Assembly: GCA_002049455.2 (NCBI GenBank)
Contig: KV919203.1
Location: forward strand, 1-49,464
Source of the DNA: Porphyra umbilicalis
Lineage: Eukaryota; Rhodophyta; Bangiophyceae; Bangiales; Bangiaceae
Direction: 5' to 3'
DNA: 49,464 nt
Made by a program: the position numbers and the translations under genes. Positions 1-12,417 of this stretch are shown one piece after another (the first letter of the stretch is position 1; each line of letters begins with the position of its first letter). Under the pieces are notes generated by a model. It saw only the letters and a program-made list of their open reading frames with translations, did no database searches and was not told the DNA's origin.

Positions 1-438
1 AGCATTGGCCGCCTGCTGCACCTACTGATGGCACCGATCACGCCGCCGACGGGTCCAGCGAGAGGCCGCCTGCGTCCCGGGCACGGTTCTACCCGCCTGT
101 GGACCACCGTGATTGGTTCTCCAAGCTGGGCCCATGAAACGGCTGGCGACAGGCGATCCGCAGAACGGTGTAGTGGCAAGGGTGAGATGCTTGGTGAACG
201 GCTCCTTGATCGGTCGATCAGAAGTCGGCAACGCTTTAGGCCACGGTCACGATCTTGGGAACCGTGTAGTGATTGGCCAACATGAAATCGAGCAGGACGT
301 GGCAGAATTCGCTCCTGGGCCTCGCTGGGACGCCGTCTCTTTTGTTTTTGGGTCGCCAGGACGTCGCCACACACGATCTGGGCTGAGACAAAGCCGCGGG
401 ATCTCGTCGAAAGGTACGTACCCCGTGATCCTTGCTCG

Positions 439-994
439 CGGTAAGAGCATGTCCACCAATAGCTCCAACCGTCCAAACAGCCAAACGTGGCACCGTTTGG
501 CCAACGGGGGCATTGGTGGAGAAAGCGAGGTCCAAAAGTGGTGTGTGACTGTGATGTGACGGACCAAAAATAGCACTCCGCACATTTTCCAATCCCTTAA
601 TACATCTGGTGGTGGCCTCGCGGGATCGCCCTTCTTTTGGAGCTTGATCGGTAGCGCCACTCCAAACAGGCCTGTTTGGAGACGCCCAGAGTCGTTTGGC
701 CAACCCCTGGTTCCCTGTTCTGACCACGTAAGCCAATGGATAGCGTGACCCGTGGCTTGCAGACATTTGCGAGACGATCTGGCAGTCATGGAGATTCTCT
801 GTAGTGCGTCTGTGGGAATACTGGCGTGCCACAAAAGAGGCCCACCGCCAGAGATGTCGAGGCGAGCCCAAGTTTGAGACGTGATCTGCTTAGTTTTGGG
901 TCTGCCTTTGGAGAGTCAGTGACAGCGTCACACGTTGCGCCCTTGTGGCCATTGGGTTGGACGGTTGGCTCCATTGGTGGAGATGCTCTAACGG
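439..994. repeat. Diverged inverted duplication (arms 439-474 and 959-994)
   Basis: The reverse complement of 439-474 matches 959-994 at about 30 of 36 positions, and weaker similarity continues on both sides. Translating the left arm on the minus strand and the right arm on the plus strand gives similar peptides (TVGAIGGHALT and TVGSIGGDALT), so this may be two copies of a decayed coding segment in opposite orientation. No target duplication or transposase is visible. The spacer of roughly 480 bases holds no convincing gene. Confidence 0.45.
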
Positions 995-1068
995 GTAGCA
1001 CGGCTCTCGTGATCACGAGCCAGAAGTGCGTTGAGCGGCCACCGGCCGGCGCCGCCGACAAGGAGAAC

Positions 1069-1089
1069 GCCGCCGCCGCCGCCGCCGCC
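1069..1089. repeat. (GCC)7 microsatellite
   Basis: Seven uninterrupted GCC triplets lie outside any supported gene. Confidence 0.9.
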
Positions 1090-1809
1090 CATGTAGTGTA
1101 TCTGGAAGTCTCGATCACGTAGCCTCTCTGGCCCAAAGGTCGACCAACTTCAGAAATGTCGACCACTTTACAGTCCCTCAAGGTTGACTGCAAAGAACGG
1201 CGATTGACTCTGCGGTGATGACAGAGACAGATACGCACTGTAAACAAAAGTACTCTATTGGTCCAAAACGACAACACGAAGGCATCAAAGCCAATAGAAA
1301 GCCCGCATTCGGTGCCAGGACCTTGCATCCAGCAGAACTCACTGTTCGTTGCCGCTTGATCCGATTCTCTTGGCACGGAGCAAGCTGCCCACGCGAGATC
1401 TGAGATTTTCTACTGTCTCCTTGCCAGAAGTGCAGAAGAAAAGAGGAGTTGATGTTGCTTTCCAGGCTGTATGGGCACATGTAAGCAATCAGGAGCACCA
1501 AGTCAGTCCCAGGGGCGCATCTGATTGGTGGAGAGAGTCGGTCCGCAAGTCAGTCTCTGTCCACAAGGACAAAATTCGGGGATCAGCAATACTGTTCGCC
1601 GCCTCAGATCTGCGATGTCCTTTCTTCCAACCTTTTTCCCCGGTCTGTAGTGCACTCTCACCCACCCGTGTCACCCACGTTGCCACCGGCAACTCATCGG
1701 CACCCCTCCCTTCTTTTCTGCACGCCTCCTCATCACGTCGCCTCCCTGCTCGGCCGGATCCACTGCCGCCGAGGCCACCCCGGACCGCCCCAAGAGGGGC
1801 ACCCGGTTG

Positions 1810-3413
1810 ATGTCGGACATGCGGGAGAAGCTGGTGGCGGCTCGAGAGGCGCTGGGTACGGGTAGTGTGGCCAAGCTCATGACCGCCACGGGTGCCTCGC
1901 GCTCCAACGTGCGGACATGGCGGCGCTCATCGGACGCCCCCGTCAAGCTGGGGCGCCCGACGTTTTTTTCACCCGAGGAAGAGGACGTCATTGCGACGTA
2001 CATGGCTGCCTGGACGAAGAGCGGCGACCTCTTCACCTGTGAGTTGGCCGCCGTTCTTTTACCACGGTACATTGCGGATTTGAGGCGAAATGAGGAGTCT
2101 GAGAGTCGATTTGGTGAGGGTAGGTTCCCTGGTCGGTCTTTTTTTTACTTGTTTTTGAAGAGGCACCCGCAGCTGCGTCGCGTGCGGCCCGTGGGGATTG
2201 AGAGTGCGCGCGCGGATGCCTCAACACCAGAGGCTGTAGCCAAGTCTTTCGCTGCTTTTCGTTTTCTCTGTCGTGACTTCAACATCACCCGGTCGGCACA
2301 GGTGTGGAACACGGACGAGTCCATGATGAACGCTCAAGCCTTGATGGAGACCGCCCCCATGACCGTGGTGGCGCGAAAGGGGACGACCAACCCCGAGCTC
2401 GTTTTCCTGAGCGTGCAGAGTGGCGTGGAGGCTGCCAGCCTGGTCGCCACCATGCTGGGAAAGACGATGGCAACGGCAAGACGCGCCGCGTGCCGCTGGC
2501 GGCCTACCTCGACGAGGGAGCCGAGGTCCACCGCAGGGAGAAGCCAGGCTTTGACGGCGACCTGTGGGACGTCTACGCATCCTTTGCGGCGCGGGGGCTG
2601 GCGGGAAAGTGCACCGGCCAGTGGGAAGTCCTCCTTATGGACGGCTGCCAGGTCCATGCTTCGGTCATTGGCCTCAAGATGCTCAAAGCCTCTAAGGTGG
2701 TGGTGCTCATGTTCCCATCCCACCTGTCCCACATTCTCCAAGCGTTGGACAGCGACCCCTTCCTCAAAGCGAAGGCATACGCGCGCGCTCACAGTCGCGG
2801 TGTGCTGCCCACCCATCCCCGCAATTCCCGTGTCAACCTGGTGCACTTGATGGGGATGATCAAGACCGGCGCCTTTCAAGGCCTGTCATCTGTCAACATC
2901 GTGACCGGCTGCAAGAAGACGGGCACGTGGCCCATTTGCCCGTCCGAAATTGATGTGGGCCGGCTTATGTTCGGCAAGGGGTCTAAGAACTCGGTGCGTG
3001 AGGTGGACCTGGAGCTGCTCGCTACCCGCCTCGGCCCGGAGGCGCGCCGAGACATGCGACAGCCTGCCGTCGCCTTTGGGTCGGTGAGACCTAGTGGGCT
3101 CGCCCTGGAGGCGACAGCCCCGCCGGTGCTGAAAGCGTTTGCCGCCCAGGATGCTGAGGCTGCCTGCAAGCGCGCGGCCAAGGACGCGCTGCAGGCAGCA
3201 CGGGACGCGAAGGCGGCGGCGACCATTGCCGCAGAATCCCGATTGGTGGCGGAGGCGGCGGTGCACCGTGGCTGCCCCGAGTTCCAGGTCCGCAAGCGCA
3301 GCCTGCGCGAGCGCACCGAGCGCGCAAGGGCGGCCGGGGGGAACGTTGGCCCGTATACACCCGTGCCAGGTGCGGTGGTGGAGCTTGAGGCGCGCCCGAA
3401 GCGGCAGCGGTAG
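1810..3413 (+). pseudogene. Pogo-like (DDE_1 superfamily) transposase, one frameshift
   Basis: Cut-and-paste transposase of the pogo/Tigger type. Reading starts at ATG 1810 in frame 1; a basic stretch (PKRGTRL) lies in frame just upstream, so the true start may be earlier. Residues 1-40 contain a likely helix-turn-helix (GSVAKLMTATGASRSNVRTW). The catalytic triad is present: Asp in WNTDES (codon 2314), Asp in LLMDGCQ (codon 2640) and Asp in HILQALD (codon 2748), giving the family's D35D spacing. The FPSHLSHILQALD block and the later VTGCKKTGTWPICP block are typical of DDE_1. Frame 1 must give way to frame 3 at about 2455-2475, consistent with a 1-base loss; a tiny intron is less likely. The frame then stays open to TAG 3411. 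The C-terminus is an Ala/Lys/Arg-rich helix. All Trp codons I checked are intact TGG, unlike the other elements here, so this looks like one of the younger insertions. Confidence 0.85.
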
Positions 3414-5099
3414 CGGTGGCGGTCGTGTACGGGCGAGGTGGACAGGGCCGGGGGGACGGGGGGGGCGGGGGGTGGGGACTTGGCCGTTTCCTGCCGGGAT
3501 AGAAAACGATCACAGACGCGATGCGGCGATGTGAAATCTCATGGGATGGCAGAGAAAAGTGCGACCACAGGAAGTGAAGGGCCCTGTCTCGAGTCGACAG
3601 ACAGGTCCGATCGGATGGTCGACAATGTTATGTCGGGACATTCCGTTCTTATTTCTTTTCAGCACGCCTACGACTCGGATCGTATGCGCAGAAGAAGAAC
3701 TTTTTCGAAAAAACATGCGTCGCACGGGCTTTCTTCTCGTACCATGGGCGTCTACGGGGGGTGTCTGTAGCGGGGGGGCGACCTGAAAATGGTCGACATT
3801 TGGCCCAGACTAGCTACCGTTCTTTCGGTGCGGAGACGCGCTCTCAGTTCTCCGCGCCCAGCCACCGAACCTTGGTAATCGTAGGGTTGACGAAATGCAA
3901 GGATCTCGTCAAGGCTTCGTCAAGGCTGCGTCAAGGTTGGTTTGGGGGAGGGGAGATTCGGAACCTGGAAGGGGGGTGGGTGGGCGGGCTGACACGGTCG
4001 ACGGGGGCACAGGGAATGTGCTCCCTCTGAACGAGCGCTTCCTATATGTTAAGACATCTATCTCGGCAGCAGGAGGGAGCTCGGCACCTTTTGTCCCCTC
4101 CTCGTCGCTGTCACTGCCCGCGCCCATACCTCTGCCCCGCTGAATTGGTCTCCGCCCCCTCAGCTAAGTACCACTGCCTCCCCGCCGACGCCAGCTGGTC
4201 TCAGCCGCTGCACGGCTGCCACCGCTTGCATTGTTGCTACCGAGAACGGCAGCCCCTGTCGCTGCTTTCGTACATCTATCATTCAGCTCTGAGGCAGGGG
4301 CGGCGGCAAAGTTGTGCACGAGGCTCGGAAGCTGGTGCCGCGTGTGTCCGGACGCTTCAGGTAATAGTGGTGCTGCTGTGGTGGTGTGGTGGTGAGACAT
4401 TTGTGCGTGTGCTTTTGGGTCCTGGTTGAGCCAAACCGCCCAGAAGGCCGACGGATGATCGACAGTTCGGGGCGGGGCAACCCACGTCGTGTACGGCTCG
4501 CTTACGGTGTTTGGAATGACCAGCCACTCGGCACTACCAGCGTTCCGCCATGCCACGGTGTCAACCACACGGCTGACATGCCATGGCTTGGGGCGGGGAG
4601 AGGTCCGCGAGAGGGATGCGCGCGGGGTTGGCGCCGGTATTGAGCATGCACTGCAGGGCACTCGCTCGCGCGTACGTCTGCCATCGACACCTATTTTGAG
4701 CAAGCCGCCTAGCTGAGGACCATCCTCGCCGGGCGTATCGTCACGACAACGATTGTGCATTGTGTGACTTGCGATACGATATCATTCATCGTGGAGGAAG
4801 CAACAGGAAGAAAATATGTGCGAGCTCTGCCAGTAGCACAATCTTTCTCAGCATACTCATAAGGTCCGGGTTGCTCTGAGGCAAGGGCCCTGTGCTCATG
4901 TGACACGGGCGGTGTCATTTTTGCGCGCATTAGTCGATTCCGGCGTACTCTTCCACGGGCCTCAGGATACGCAACTTGCGGGAGGCGCGAAGGTCAATTC
5001 TACTGAACACATGATCACCCTCAAAAAGAAGTTCTATCCAGCGAAGGCACGCGGCAGTACTAGGCAAGATAGACAAAACCAAAGTGTAGTTTCGAACGT
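3414..5099. other. Non-coding region downstream of pogo
   Basis: Immediately after the transposase stop, 3437-3480 is a dense series of G-runs with G-quadruplex potential. The rest holds short overlapping open frames on both strands with no recognisable domain. I could not identify a terminal inverted repeat pairing with sequence upstream of 1810. Confidence 0.4.
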
Positions 5100-7250
5100 G
5101 TGCGAAGCCGGGATGAGCCGACGGTGGCGCAAGGCGTCGGCCGCGGAGCGGCGCCCGCACGCACCGCTGTGGCACGTAGGCGGGCAGGGAGGAGGCGGCG
5201 GGAAAGACGGCGGCACGCAACCCTCCCCCCCCCTTGTAACCGTCGCTTCGGCCGTGCCCGCGGCGGCTGCCCCCGCCCCACACACGCAGGCGTGCCGCGC
5301 CCTCCGGAGGGCCGTCGGCACGCACCGAATAGAGGGAAGGGGGGCGCTGGGCGCGCTGCCCGGCGGCGGTCGGGCGGGAGAGCGTCTTGGCGGGCCACCT
5401 TTTGCCGGTGGTGGTCGCGGCCGAGGTCAGGAAGGGCTGTGGGTAGGGCGCTGCGACCCTGAGGGCCCTCTTGTTGGACGGCGTGCCGCTGATGGGGCGG
5501 GGGGGGCGGGCGCGCGGGCGAGAAGCGCCGATGCACCTGACGCGGCCGGCTAGCCGGCGGTGGCGCGGCCGCGTGTGCGACCGGCCATCGCCGCCGCCGT
5601 GACAGCCTCCGTGACCGCGGCGGGGTTGGTGGCACCACTGTGACGGGGTGACGGGCGCCCAGTTGTGCGCTGCGGCCGCCGTAAACTTCCGACGGCCGGC
5701 GGTCGGCGGCGCGCGACGCAACTGCTTCGACCGAAGCGAAGGCGGCGTGGCGGATGTTTGGATGGCAGCCAGGATTTCCGTGGCCATCGCGACGTGCAAG
5801 ATCGTGCGCTGCCCCCCCCCCCCCGCAGCCACTTTCCCCATTGGCCGGCGAAGGCACGGCCGGGGGTGCCACCGCCGACGCCACCACCGACGCTGCAGAG
5901 CGCAGCGTGTCCCCCTCGTGTGTCGCTGGGCGGCCACGGCCGCGCCACGGGCAGGGGAGGGGTAGAAAACGCGCACCCCACCTGCAGCAACGTGCGCAGT
6001 GGTGGCGCCGTGCGCTTCGCCTGGCGGAGCCGCGCGCGACGACCGCTCACCCTCGGGCGCCGCGTCGCCGTCTGTGGCGGCGATGACATCCGCACGTTAT
6101 ACCCTTGCGCCCCTTGGTCACCCCCGCCACCCCCGCACCGCGGGTGGCGCTGCATCGGTGGCGGTGCCGCCGCCGTCGCCGCCGCCGTCACCGCTTCTGT
6201 GGCGGCTGCCGGCGACGCCACAGAGCGGCGGCAGCAGCGCGGGGCACGGAAAAAGATGCGTCTGGAGACAGGCGGTCGGGCGTCGGCTGTTCCGGCGTGT
6301 CCGGCGCGACAGGCCGGCAGCCGGGCCGGGCGGAGCCGCACCGCCTCGGCCGGCGGCGGGGGCGGCGGGGGGAGCGCCTACCAGCCGCCGCGCCCATCCG
6401 CGGTGGACCGACGGCGGCCGCAGGGGCGGTGGCATCAGCTGCGGGATGGGCAGGTGGGGGCACCGCCGCCGCCGTCGCCGCGTCTGCGATTGCGATGGAG
6501 AGGGCGGCGCCGCCGCCAGCGACGGCCGACAGCAACACACGTCCGTGGTGCACCGGGTGGCTGTGGTGGGTGCCGTGGCGGCGGCGGACGCGGCAGCCGT
6601 CGGTAGCGCCGCACGGTGCCGCGACGGTGCGTGACCAGGCGGGATAGTCGTGGCGTCGCCATATCGTCGGCGTCGCGCCGCTGCGCGCTGTGGTCCCACC
6701 CCTTGGGCGGGCGCGCGGCGAAAGAGTTGTGCGCGGCCGCGCCGGCACCGCTGCCGCTGCCGCCGCTGCAGTGGGTGTGGGGTCGCCGCCGCGCGCCAGA
6801 GGTCCCCCCCTCGGCGGCGGCGCGCCGATGTGTCGAGGCAATGGGATGGCGGCGGTCGGTCACGGCCGTGGCGTGGCGGCCAGAATGCACGCCGGGCACA
6901 CGCCGGCGACCGTGCGAGCGGGGGTGTCGCCCTGTAGCCTGGCTGACCGCGCCGTCGTCGGCGACGGTGGCGGCGCGCTGGGCGGGCGGCGAGCGGTCGG
7001 TCGTGCGGCATGCAGCAGTGCCCCGCGGGGGGCGGCACGCGGAGCGCTAGGGGGGGCAGGCCGCCGCGACGGGCGCGCCGCCAAGGGCGGCAGACGGTCA
7101 GAAAGGGGGGTGGTAGCAGCCACCCAGAGGGAGAGGGCGGCGGCGTGAGCGGGACGGCGGCACCCATGAATGGCAGCTGCACCTGCGGCAGCAATGCCCC
7201 GCGAGCCCCCCCGCAGGCAGACGAATCGGGCCACCCTGGTTCTATAGGAT
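5100..7250. other. GC-extreme low-complexity block
   Basis: This stretch is built from GGC/GCC/CGC-rich sequence, with a C-run at about 5812-5826. Open frames of 200-420 codons exist on both strands at once and translate to Ala, Arg, Gly and Pro runs. That is expected of GC-rich DNA with few stop codons and is not evidence for a gene. Composition returns to mixed sequence at about 7240. It resembles 35.9-37.5 kb in composition, but I did not find an aligned shared segment. Confidence 0.5.
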
Positions 7251-8925
7251 AGAGTAGATAGGTTGGGCGACGCAGATCTGTCGCGGTCGTTAGCATCCTG
7301 ACTGCGGCAGGGAGGGCTGGCCGATAATTCCCCACAGAGATGGAACCACCTGCCCACATCAATGTGCGTGGACCAATAATATCCACACGTCATGGCTACC
7401 TTGACGGCTGTAAAGGCTGCGATTACCCGTCTTGAGCCACCACGCCCAGTCAAGGCGCGTCTGCTGGCTCGAAGATCTGAAAATGATATCTGTACTGCCC
7501 AAATATTCGGAAGCGCTTTCTGGTCAATCTGTGGCCGCTGGCCGCAAAGTGCAGGCGACGCACCGTGACGCTTCCTTCCAGGCCGCCGGCCGCTGATCGC
7601 TACGACCAACACCGACGTTGCCCGAGCTCGCCACACTAGACACCGCCCGGCACCTTTGTTGTTGTGTGAAACCTTTCCCTCCCAGATATGGCCGCGGAGC
7701 AGCCCGGTTGCGACGGCATAGACGACCGGTACGTTCACGAGGGCGACGGGGGTGACCGCCGGCGCTGTTCGAACAAAAAAAGCAAAAAAAAGAATCGCAC
7801 TTCTGGGGAATCTGAGCATACAGCCATGGTGGGCATGGCGTGGGGCATCTTTTGCGATATGGCTCATGTATTGTTCTTGCGGGCTCCATGTCACTACGGC
7901 ACTGTGACTGTTTCTGACGGGAAGAGGGAGCGACAAAAGTGTTCTTCTTTCGTTGTTTTCCCCACGCAGCTCATTGGATGCATTGATTGGCATGGTAAAG
8001 GACATCCTCTACCCCTCCACAGGAAGGCCGTCGATTTTTGTTAACCTATTGTGCCCGCAGGCTTTCTTGTACCCCACGCAAGCCGTTAACAGCTACCTGA
8101 GAAGCTTATGTGCTCATCCGGAGGATGCGCGACTACATTCAGGAGCTGTGACGCTCCGCAGCAGTGCCAATGTTGCACATTGATACAATCACTCGAGCGG
8201 CGTAGTCATTGGAACGTGCAGTGGGTGCCGGGCGCCCCTGGCGGGTCGGGGCCCTTCGGCGTTTGAGCCCTGCGTATCGATGTGCCACCAGAGTGGCCGC
8301 GCATCCCGCGCACGGAACATCCCAGGCCCGGCCGCACTGCCATTTTTGTGGGGCCCCGAGGAGGTGTCACCGCAGCTGGCGACACCAAGGACCAAGACGC
8401 AAAAAGTATGCGCCGGCTGCCGGTTGTCGGCCAAAAAGCAGTCCCGCATGCAACCTTTAGCGCGTTTTACAAGTTCTCCCAGCCATGCGGGCAGCGCTCT
8501 TCCCGCGGGCAATTCACTAGACAGGTCGAGACTGAAATTTTGGGCTGTGCTGCTGCGGCCCAAGAACGTAAGAGCGCCCCATCCCCCCTGCTCCCCCGCC
8601 CTACCCCTCGCTCCCAAGCGCCGGCACTGGTGCCTCCTGGACCCAGCCACTTGCCGGTAGTCAGAACCGTGTGCGCTCTTGCGGGCATTTCGGTTACCCC
8701 AAGGATACGCACCACGGACCAGGCGACACGCGTGAGGGTTGGTGGACTTGTGACGTCGGTCCCATCCGCGGTGGGTGCTGCGGCGGTGCCATCGGCGGTC
8801 ACCGAAGCGGTTGGTGCGTCAGGCTCAGTGGTGGGCGGCCACGTCGCTGCGCTTCTACCGCGGTCCATCCAAGAGCATGTCACCATTCCATCCCTCACGA
8901 TTGCGATGTCACTGGGCGTTTCTAG
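7251..8925. other. Mixed-composition region, possible 5' part of the decayed element
   Basis: No gene can be supported. At about 8330-8460 two frames give cysteine pairs (CHFCGAPRR and CAGCRLSAKK) that could be remnants of a zinc-binding segment belonging to the decayed protein at 8926-10926. This is an inference from proximity only. Confidence 0.3.
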
Positions 8926-10926
8926 TTGGTCCACCGAGAAGATGTGGCAGAGCTGCTAGGCAGGTCCGACAGCTTTGATTGTGCCTCCCTGTCGCGGTTT
9001 GAGTCGCTGCTGACGGCGCACCTACGAGCAACGCGCCCCAGCAAAATCTCATTTGCCTTCAAGAACGGGGTCAACCGGCGCTACTTGCTCGGAAAGGCAG
9101 TGGGAACAGGGCCTGTGCCCTGCGGCAAGTGCAGCGCCGTTTAAGGACGGCCGCGACGGTCACCCGAGGTGTAATGACAGCTGACCTGTCTGCCCACCCG
9201 GCCCCCATTTTGAAACTGCTGGAGGCTACACGCCTGGGCAGAGGCGTGGCTGTCGTGCCGGTGTGGGGCTTTCTGCGGCTGTCTCCTCAGGAGCAGGCCC
9301 GATTTTCTGTCAGACACCACCTTAATGTGGCAACTGTGTCTCGGCTCCGCCACGCGAGTGGCGGCAACGACAGTGGGTGGGCCTCGCAGAAGGTCTTCCG
9401 CAGTTCCATGTCGGCGCTATCCCACGAGCCTGGGCGGCACGTGTGGGCGGAAGACCGGGGAGCGTACCTGTTGAGCCTACGAGCCGCCCTGGAGAGCCTC
9501 TTCGAAGACCTATCTTCCTCAAATCAGTTCAGGGAGCGCCTCGTGCGGGGCCTTGATGGCCTGCCCGTGCCCCACATGAAGGCTTTTCGGCCGTCGCCTG
9601 AGCTGCTGTATGTCTGAGCAGCACTGCGACTTGACGGCTGACGTGCACGTGTGCGTCTGCCTGGACAAGGGGGGACGCGGCACGGCCACATCCAAGCATG
9701 TTCTGACAGTTCCTAATAAAGAGCGCCCCATGGCCCGGGCGAACTACATTGTCCTGTCAACGCGGCCTTGTGTTGCGGGCGGTGCGTCTATCTCGGGGCG
9801 GGGAATTGGCCTACCTATCGGCGTTTTCGGGCCACAAGGGTGCATGTGCGCGCTGCTCCTGCCCGTGATGTCCAGTCGTGGCCCGCTCGGGCTATGCCAA
9901 CGAGGCTTTGGCGCCGGATTACTGCCCCATACAAGCCGTGGCTGTCGCGCCGACACAACTACGGACGCGAGAACAGTTGAAGGATGCGATCGTGGCCTAC
10001 GAGACGGATCCCGATGCATCGTTTTCCATCCCACGGCCACCGGCAGAGCGCCTGTCCATTGCATCGTGCTCCCCTTCCGACATCTACCCATGCCAGGGCG
10101 CTGCAGCACCACTTCATTTGACGTCAGACGTTACACGAGGATTGCTACGCCTGGGCATTGAGGCCACGTACGCAGCTCTCGAGCGGGCATCGTCTGTGGT
10201 AGCTGCAACGGCTATTGGCCAGGCGCAGCTTGAAGAGGTGCGCGTCCGACAAGTCGCCTATCATGGTGGTGGCTTTGAAGGGCGGGCTGACCATCGCATT
10301 GCGGAGCGATCACATGTAGTGTGCGACGCTCTCGCAGCGTTCCTGCTAGCAAATCAACTGGAAGCCCTGCGCGGTGCGTGGGTGACGTAATCGGCACTCG
10401 CAGGAACCCTCAACCGGGCCCAGGACGTATCCGTGGAGGAGGCAGCCGCATTTGACATGTGTGCGTTGGGCCTATGCCCCCCGCTGCAAGCTGCCTTCCC
10501 GTGACTCAGAATTACACCAAAGCTGCACGCGCTGGCGCAGCACGCGCCAGCGTTCCTCTGCCACTTCTGTTCCCTCGGCTCCTACGGGGAACAGGCCCTT
10601 GCGGCGTGGCATTGGTGGTTTAACCACGCGCAAGCTTAATGTACAGCCGGCCCATTCCTGGGGACGTGCCTACAATTTGTGCAGCGCGCGGCGCTGTAGC
10701 ACAATCTCTCCGCTGTCGTAGCACAGGACGACGGACAGACTCGGCGGCTTGCTGCAGCCGGCACGCGGAAGGCGACCAAGCCGAGAAACGGACGCCTCCG
10801 ACAAAACGAAGCGGGACGCCGGCAAACGACAGTCGGTCGGGAGAAGAAGGTTTCAGAGATGGAGGCGTGCGCGCGGGGTCGAGCGGTCGCGGCAGGGGTG
10901 ACGATTGATGCGTACAGAAAGAAGTA
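8926..10926 (+). pseudogene. Decayed transposon-like protein, family uncertain
   Basis: A coding-like signal runs along one strand but switches frame: frame 1 (8926-9144, ending near PVPCGKCSAV), frame 3 (9129-9617), frame 1 from 9610 (containing VHVCVCLDKGG and LTVPNKERP), and frame 2 (9878-10925). Frame 2 is interrupted by stops at 10391, 10504, 10637 and 10703, then ends at TAA 10924. The most distinctive block, at about 10505-10636, contains ITPKLHALAQHAPAFL and SLGSYGEQALAAWHWWFN. This TPKxH ... GxxGEQ ... N arrangement resembles C-terminal regions of uncharacterised transposon-encoded proteins in protists and invertebrates. I recall this from family patterns and could not search. The stop at 10504 sits at a likely Trp position. 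No catalytic triad is identified with confidence, so a superfamily name is not justified. Confidence 0.45.
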
Positions 10927-11920
10927 ACAATCACAGGTGGCGCCACCTCATCCTGATGCTGAGGGGAAGGTCATATTCGTGGAAGGGACGGACGGCAGCG
11001 GGCTCGCTGCGCAAACGAAATAAACCAGTGGTGACGGGGAGGACGAGTACCTCGAAGAAGAGGAATTGGACCCTGCTGTATGTTTGATGCTAGGGTGAGC
11101 CACTTGAGAGAGGATATTGGAAAAAAAAGAGCCATGATAATTGGGCAAGAAGCTGCAAGATAAGTACAGCAGGTGTCGCCAGATTGTGGGCGTTTCAGAG
11201 TGAAAAGTGACGACACACACAATGAGAGCCAACGGCGGGGATAGAGAAGCATGCAAGTAGAGAACAGGGGCGTGCCATGGCACGTGCTGCACACACCCCT
11301 GCCGTGTTACTCGTGGACGCCGTGACCAGCGCATCCTCTGGCGCCCCCGTCACTCAACCAACTCGCCCCCTCTCCACAACACGCTCCCCTCCGCGGCTCC
11401 GCACCAGGTGCATCAGAGGGACACACCACAGACACAGACAGAGAACGCCGAAAGAGTATTGCTGAGTGAAACGTCTCGGTCCACCACAGCAGGTGTGACG
11501 TCCTGGGAGTAGAAGAGGCCACAAAATATAGTGAGCCAAAAGAAATGGTGCACGGTCGCTGTTGTTTGGCGCAGTCGAAAAGGCGCGGCGAGAGCATAGA
11601 AAGAATTCGGAGACCGAGCGGGCAGGTGCTGAGCAAGGAGGTGCTAGCTGATCCGGCCGTGTTGGGTGGGGGTGAGGACATCGATCCGGCAGGGGTGGGG
11701 GATTCGGACGTCGATCGTGCGTGTCCACGCATGGTCGTCTAATGGAGAACTCAGTGGCAGAGACTTTCGCACTTCTGAACAGTGGATGACAGAAATAGGC
11801 CCACAAGAAGCACTGAGGACGGGGCGAAATGAGCTGCAAGGGTCGTCTGCGAGTCGGGACAGCTTCTCCGATCCTCGGTTGTCAGCCAGTTGTTCAGCCA
11901 AGAAAATGGCTCCATCTCTG
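10927..11920. other. No gene seen
   Basis: Short overlapping frames only. Composition is more balanced than in the GC-rich blocks. I see no domain, repeat or RNA gene. Confidence 0.4.
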
Positions 11921-12417
11921 TTGCCGACCTCCAAAAAATGGTGGTTGCAGAGTGGTTGCAATCATTCAACAGCGTACGTGAACCAATGGAAATGCTAGGA
12001 ATCATGTCAGTTCCTGACACAGTGTCCTCATGCAGCATTGCGCACTGGAAACGCACATCAGGATCTCAAGAAATCTGAAGAAATTTGTTAATCTAATGAG
12101 AAATCACACGTCTCGCCCAGAACCCTCTCCATGCCCTCTTCAGGCCCAAGCAAGCGGCCCAAAAATCTCAGGAAATCTCATTGTGGGTTGCAATGGCTCT
12201 GCGTGACCAAAAGTTTCAGGAAATCTCATTGTGAGTTGCAATTGCTCTGCAGGACTCCTACAAGACACGTTGTTTGGCTTGCATGATGAATGGCAGCAAC
12301 TCTCAGCCAACATCTTGATCGTGGCTGGTCGAACAGACAATCCGACGTCATTTTTTTGCTGTGTCGTCGGCTCTGCCTCCCTTCTCTCTGCAACCGCCAT
12401 TTTTTGGAGGTTAGCAA
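11921..12417 (-). mobile_element. MITE-like inverted-repeat element, copy A
   Basis: Terminal inverted repeats of about 32 bp bound this element: 11921-11952 against the reverse complement of 12386-12417, with about three mismatches. The shared core is ACCTCCAAAAAATGG. The whole element aligns in reverse orientation with the copy at 18771-19218, which fixes its ends and shows that it is a dispersed family. Copy A carries an internal 48-bp tandem duplication (starting near 12168 and 12216) that copy B lacks. It encodes no transposase, so it must be mobilised in trans. I could not identify a target-site duplication, so I do not assign a superfamily. Confidence 0.8.
12160..12256. repeat. Two-copy 48-bp tandem duplication inside MITE copy A
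   Basis: The motif TCAGGAAATCTCATTGTG recurs at 12168 and, in slightly altered form, at 12216. Each is followed by a TTGCAAT..GCTCTGC tract. MITE copy B has a single unit at the corresponding place, so the duplication arose after the two copies separated. Confidence 0.75.

Larger units (their letters stand above)
1..1809. other. Upstream region, no confident gene
   Basis: Open frames here overlap on both strands and share no recognisable domain. The region holds the inverted duplication listed separately, a (GCC)7 microsatellite at 1069-1089, and a pyrimidine-rich stretch at about 1616-1750 just before the pogo transposase. That stretch could be part of the transposon's 5' untranslated region, but I see no clear promoter motif or terminal inverted repeat. 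Confidence 0.4.

Noticed and set aside
4900..5060. Retroelement protease fragment (LVDSGV)
   Set aside because: Only a five-residue resemblance. No neighbouring protease, RT or LTR sequence.
5060..7386. Several 200-420 codon ORFs on both strands
   Set aside because: They overlap each other in multiple frames, translate to Arg/Ala/Gly/Pro runs and have no domain. Low stop frequency in GC-rich DNA explains them.
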